A stretch of 64,000 nucleotides of DNA from Anolis sagrei. Its lineage: Eukaryota; Chordata; Lepidosauria; Squamata; Anolidae. The DNA is taken from positions 91,285,006 to 91,349,005 of the forward strand of contig NC_090025.1 in assembly GCF_037176765.1 (NCBI RefSeq). The letters are read 5' to 3'. Below the pieces are notes generated by a model. That model worked only from the letters and a program-made list of their open reading frames with translations. It had not been told where the DNA came from and made no database searches. The translations under genes were made by a program, and so were the position numbers. Below are positions 63,242 to 64,000 of the stretch, piece after piece. The first letter of the stretch is position 1; each line of letters starts with the position of its first letter.

Positions 63242-64000
63242 GTAAGCATACCTCCTCTTCTGCAATTCCCAGCCCCTCTCTTCTTTTTTGTGCCAATTTT
63301 GCATGCCAGGCTGCACTTCCCACTAATCCAGAGTTTCTCAACCTTCCTAATGCCACGACCCCTTAATAACGTTCCCCCAACCATAACATTGGTTTTGTTG
63401 CTACTTCATAACTGTCATTTTCCTTTTAGTATGCATCGTCATGTAAATATCTGATATGCAGGATGTATTTTCATTCACTGGACCAACTTTGACACAAATA
63501 CCCGAGATGCCCAAATGTGAATACTGAAGAGGTTGGGGGCATTGATTTTGTTATTTGGGAGTTGTAGTTGCTGGGATTTATCAAAAAGCATTCTGAACTC
63601 CACTAAGGATGGAATTGAACCAAACTTAGCACACAGAACTCCAATGACCCACAGAAAATACTGGTGGAAATTGGGAGTATGGGAGTTATAGTTCACCTAG
63701 TTCCAGAGAGCACTGTGGACTCAAACAATGATGGTTCTGGACCAAACTTGGCATGGATACTCAATATACCCAAATATGAACCCCCCCCTGAAAAAAATTC
63801 AGCCCCCCCCCCCTCCGCCCCCGAAACGAAATCCTGGCTACAGGCCTGTACCCAAATGTGAACACTGGTGGGGTTTGGGGAAAATAGACCTTGACATTTG
63901 GGAGTTGTAGTTGCTGGGATTTATAGTTCTCCTACAATCAAAGAGCATTCTGAACTCCACCAATGATAGAACTGAACCAAACTTAGCACACAGAACTCCA
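63242..64000 (+). other. SSPN: SSPN intron 1 (partial)
   Basis: The intron begins GTAAGCATACC. From 63329 it is occupied by a hAT-type element. Confidence 0.8.
63329..64000 (+). mobile_element. Non-autonomous hAT-type element, cut by window end
   Basis: It starts CAGAGTTTCTCAACCTTCCT after CACTAATC (63321-63328) and has the same interior as the 750-bp copies. A piece of the 6124-type hAT element (63780-63848, ending TGGCTACAGGCCTG) is inserted in it. Confidence 0.85.

Overview
This looks like a non-coding-rich stretch of a squamate reptile nuclear genome, most like an iguanian (Anolis-type) lizard. Two host genes anchor it, in the order and orientation known from other vertebrates. BHLHE41 (DEC2) lies on the minus strand (coding exons within 17834-26387) and the first coding exon of SSPN (sarcospan) lies on the plus strand (62972-63241, gene continuing past the window). 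In human these genes are neighbours (RASSF8-BHLHE41-SSPN-ITPR2), so synteny supports both calls. The lizard call rests on the repeats: L2, CR1, RTE-BovB, R4-type and L1 LINEs, Penelope-like elements, Sauria-type SINEs, short Helitrons and many hAT-type non-autonomous elements in the same 64 kb.

Layout. 1-1620 is a strand-asymmetric polypyrimidine region; 1630-4035 holds fossil LTR-element pieces. 4036-12780 is LINE, hAT, Helitron (7991-9658) and R4 sequence. 12779-17833 holds a TIR element, a quiet stretch that may include the BHLHE41 3' UTR, and a hAT nested in another hAT. 17834-26387 is BHLHE41, five coding exons with canonical splice sites and introns full of CR1, SINE, Helitron and AT-rich fold-back copies. 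26388-26890 is its GC-rich promoter region with a CACGTG E-box. 26899-28748 is a BovB copy whose 3' tail is amplified about five times in tandem and which carries two later insertions. 29-36.8 kb is Penelope, L2, BovB and AT-rich repeats. 36786-37300 is an isolated CpG-rich block with CRE, NRF1, GC-box, E-box and ETS motifs, a candidate promoter with no recognisable gene attached. 37.3-47.4 kb is mostly L2 and CR1, including the longest LINE reading frame here and a fossil LTR element with matching target-site duplications. 48138-48458 is an insertion containing a near-perfect 129-bp inverted repeat. 50.3-52.5 kb is L1. 53.3-62.7 kb is L2, RTE, LTR and hAT sequence, including a 36-nt piece of U2 snRNA inserted in an L2 copy. 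SSPN follows.

The two host genes do not form a pathway here. BHLHE41 is an E-box repressor of the circadian clock; SSPN is a tetraspan membrane protein of the dystrophin-glycoprotein complex. The main interest lies in how the mobile elements are built and nested. Many insertions can be dated relative to each other because target-site duplications are still readable. A recurring fold-back Penelope-derived unit with 11-13 bp duplications, the 48.3 kb palindrome and the U2 insertion are the most unusual pieces. Family names for several repeats come from recognition of motifs, not from a library search.
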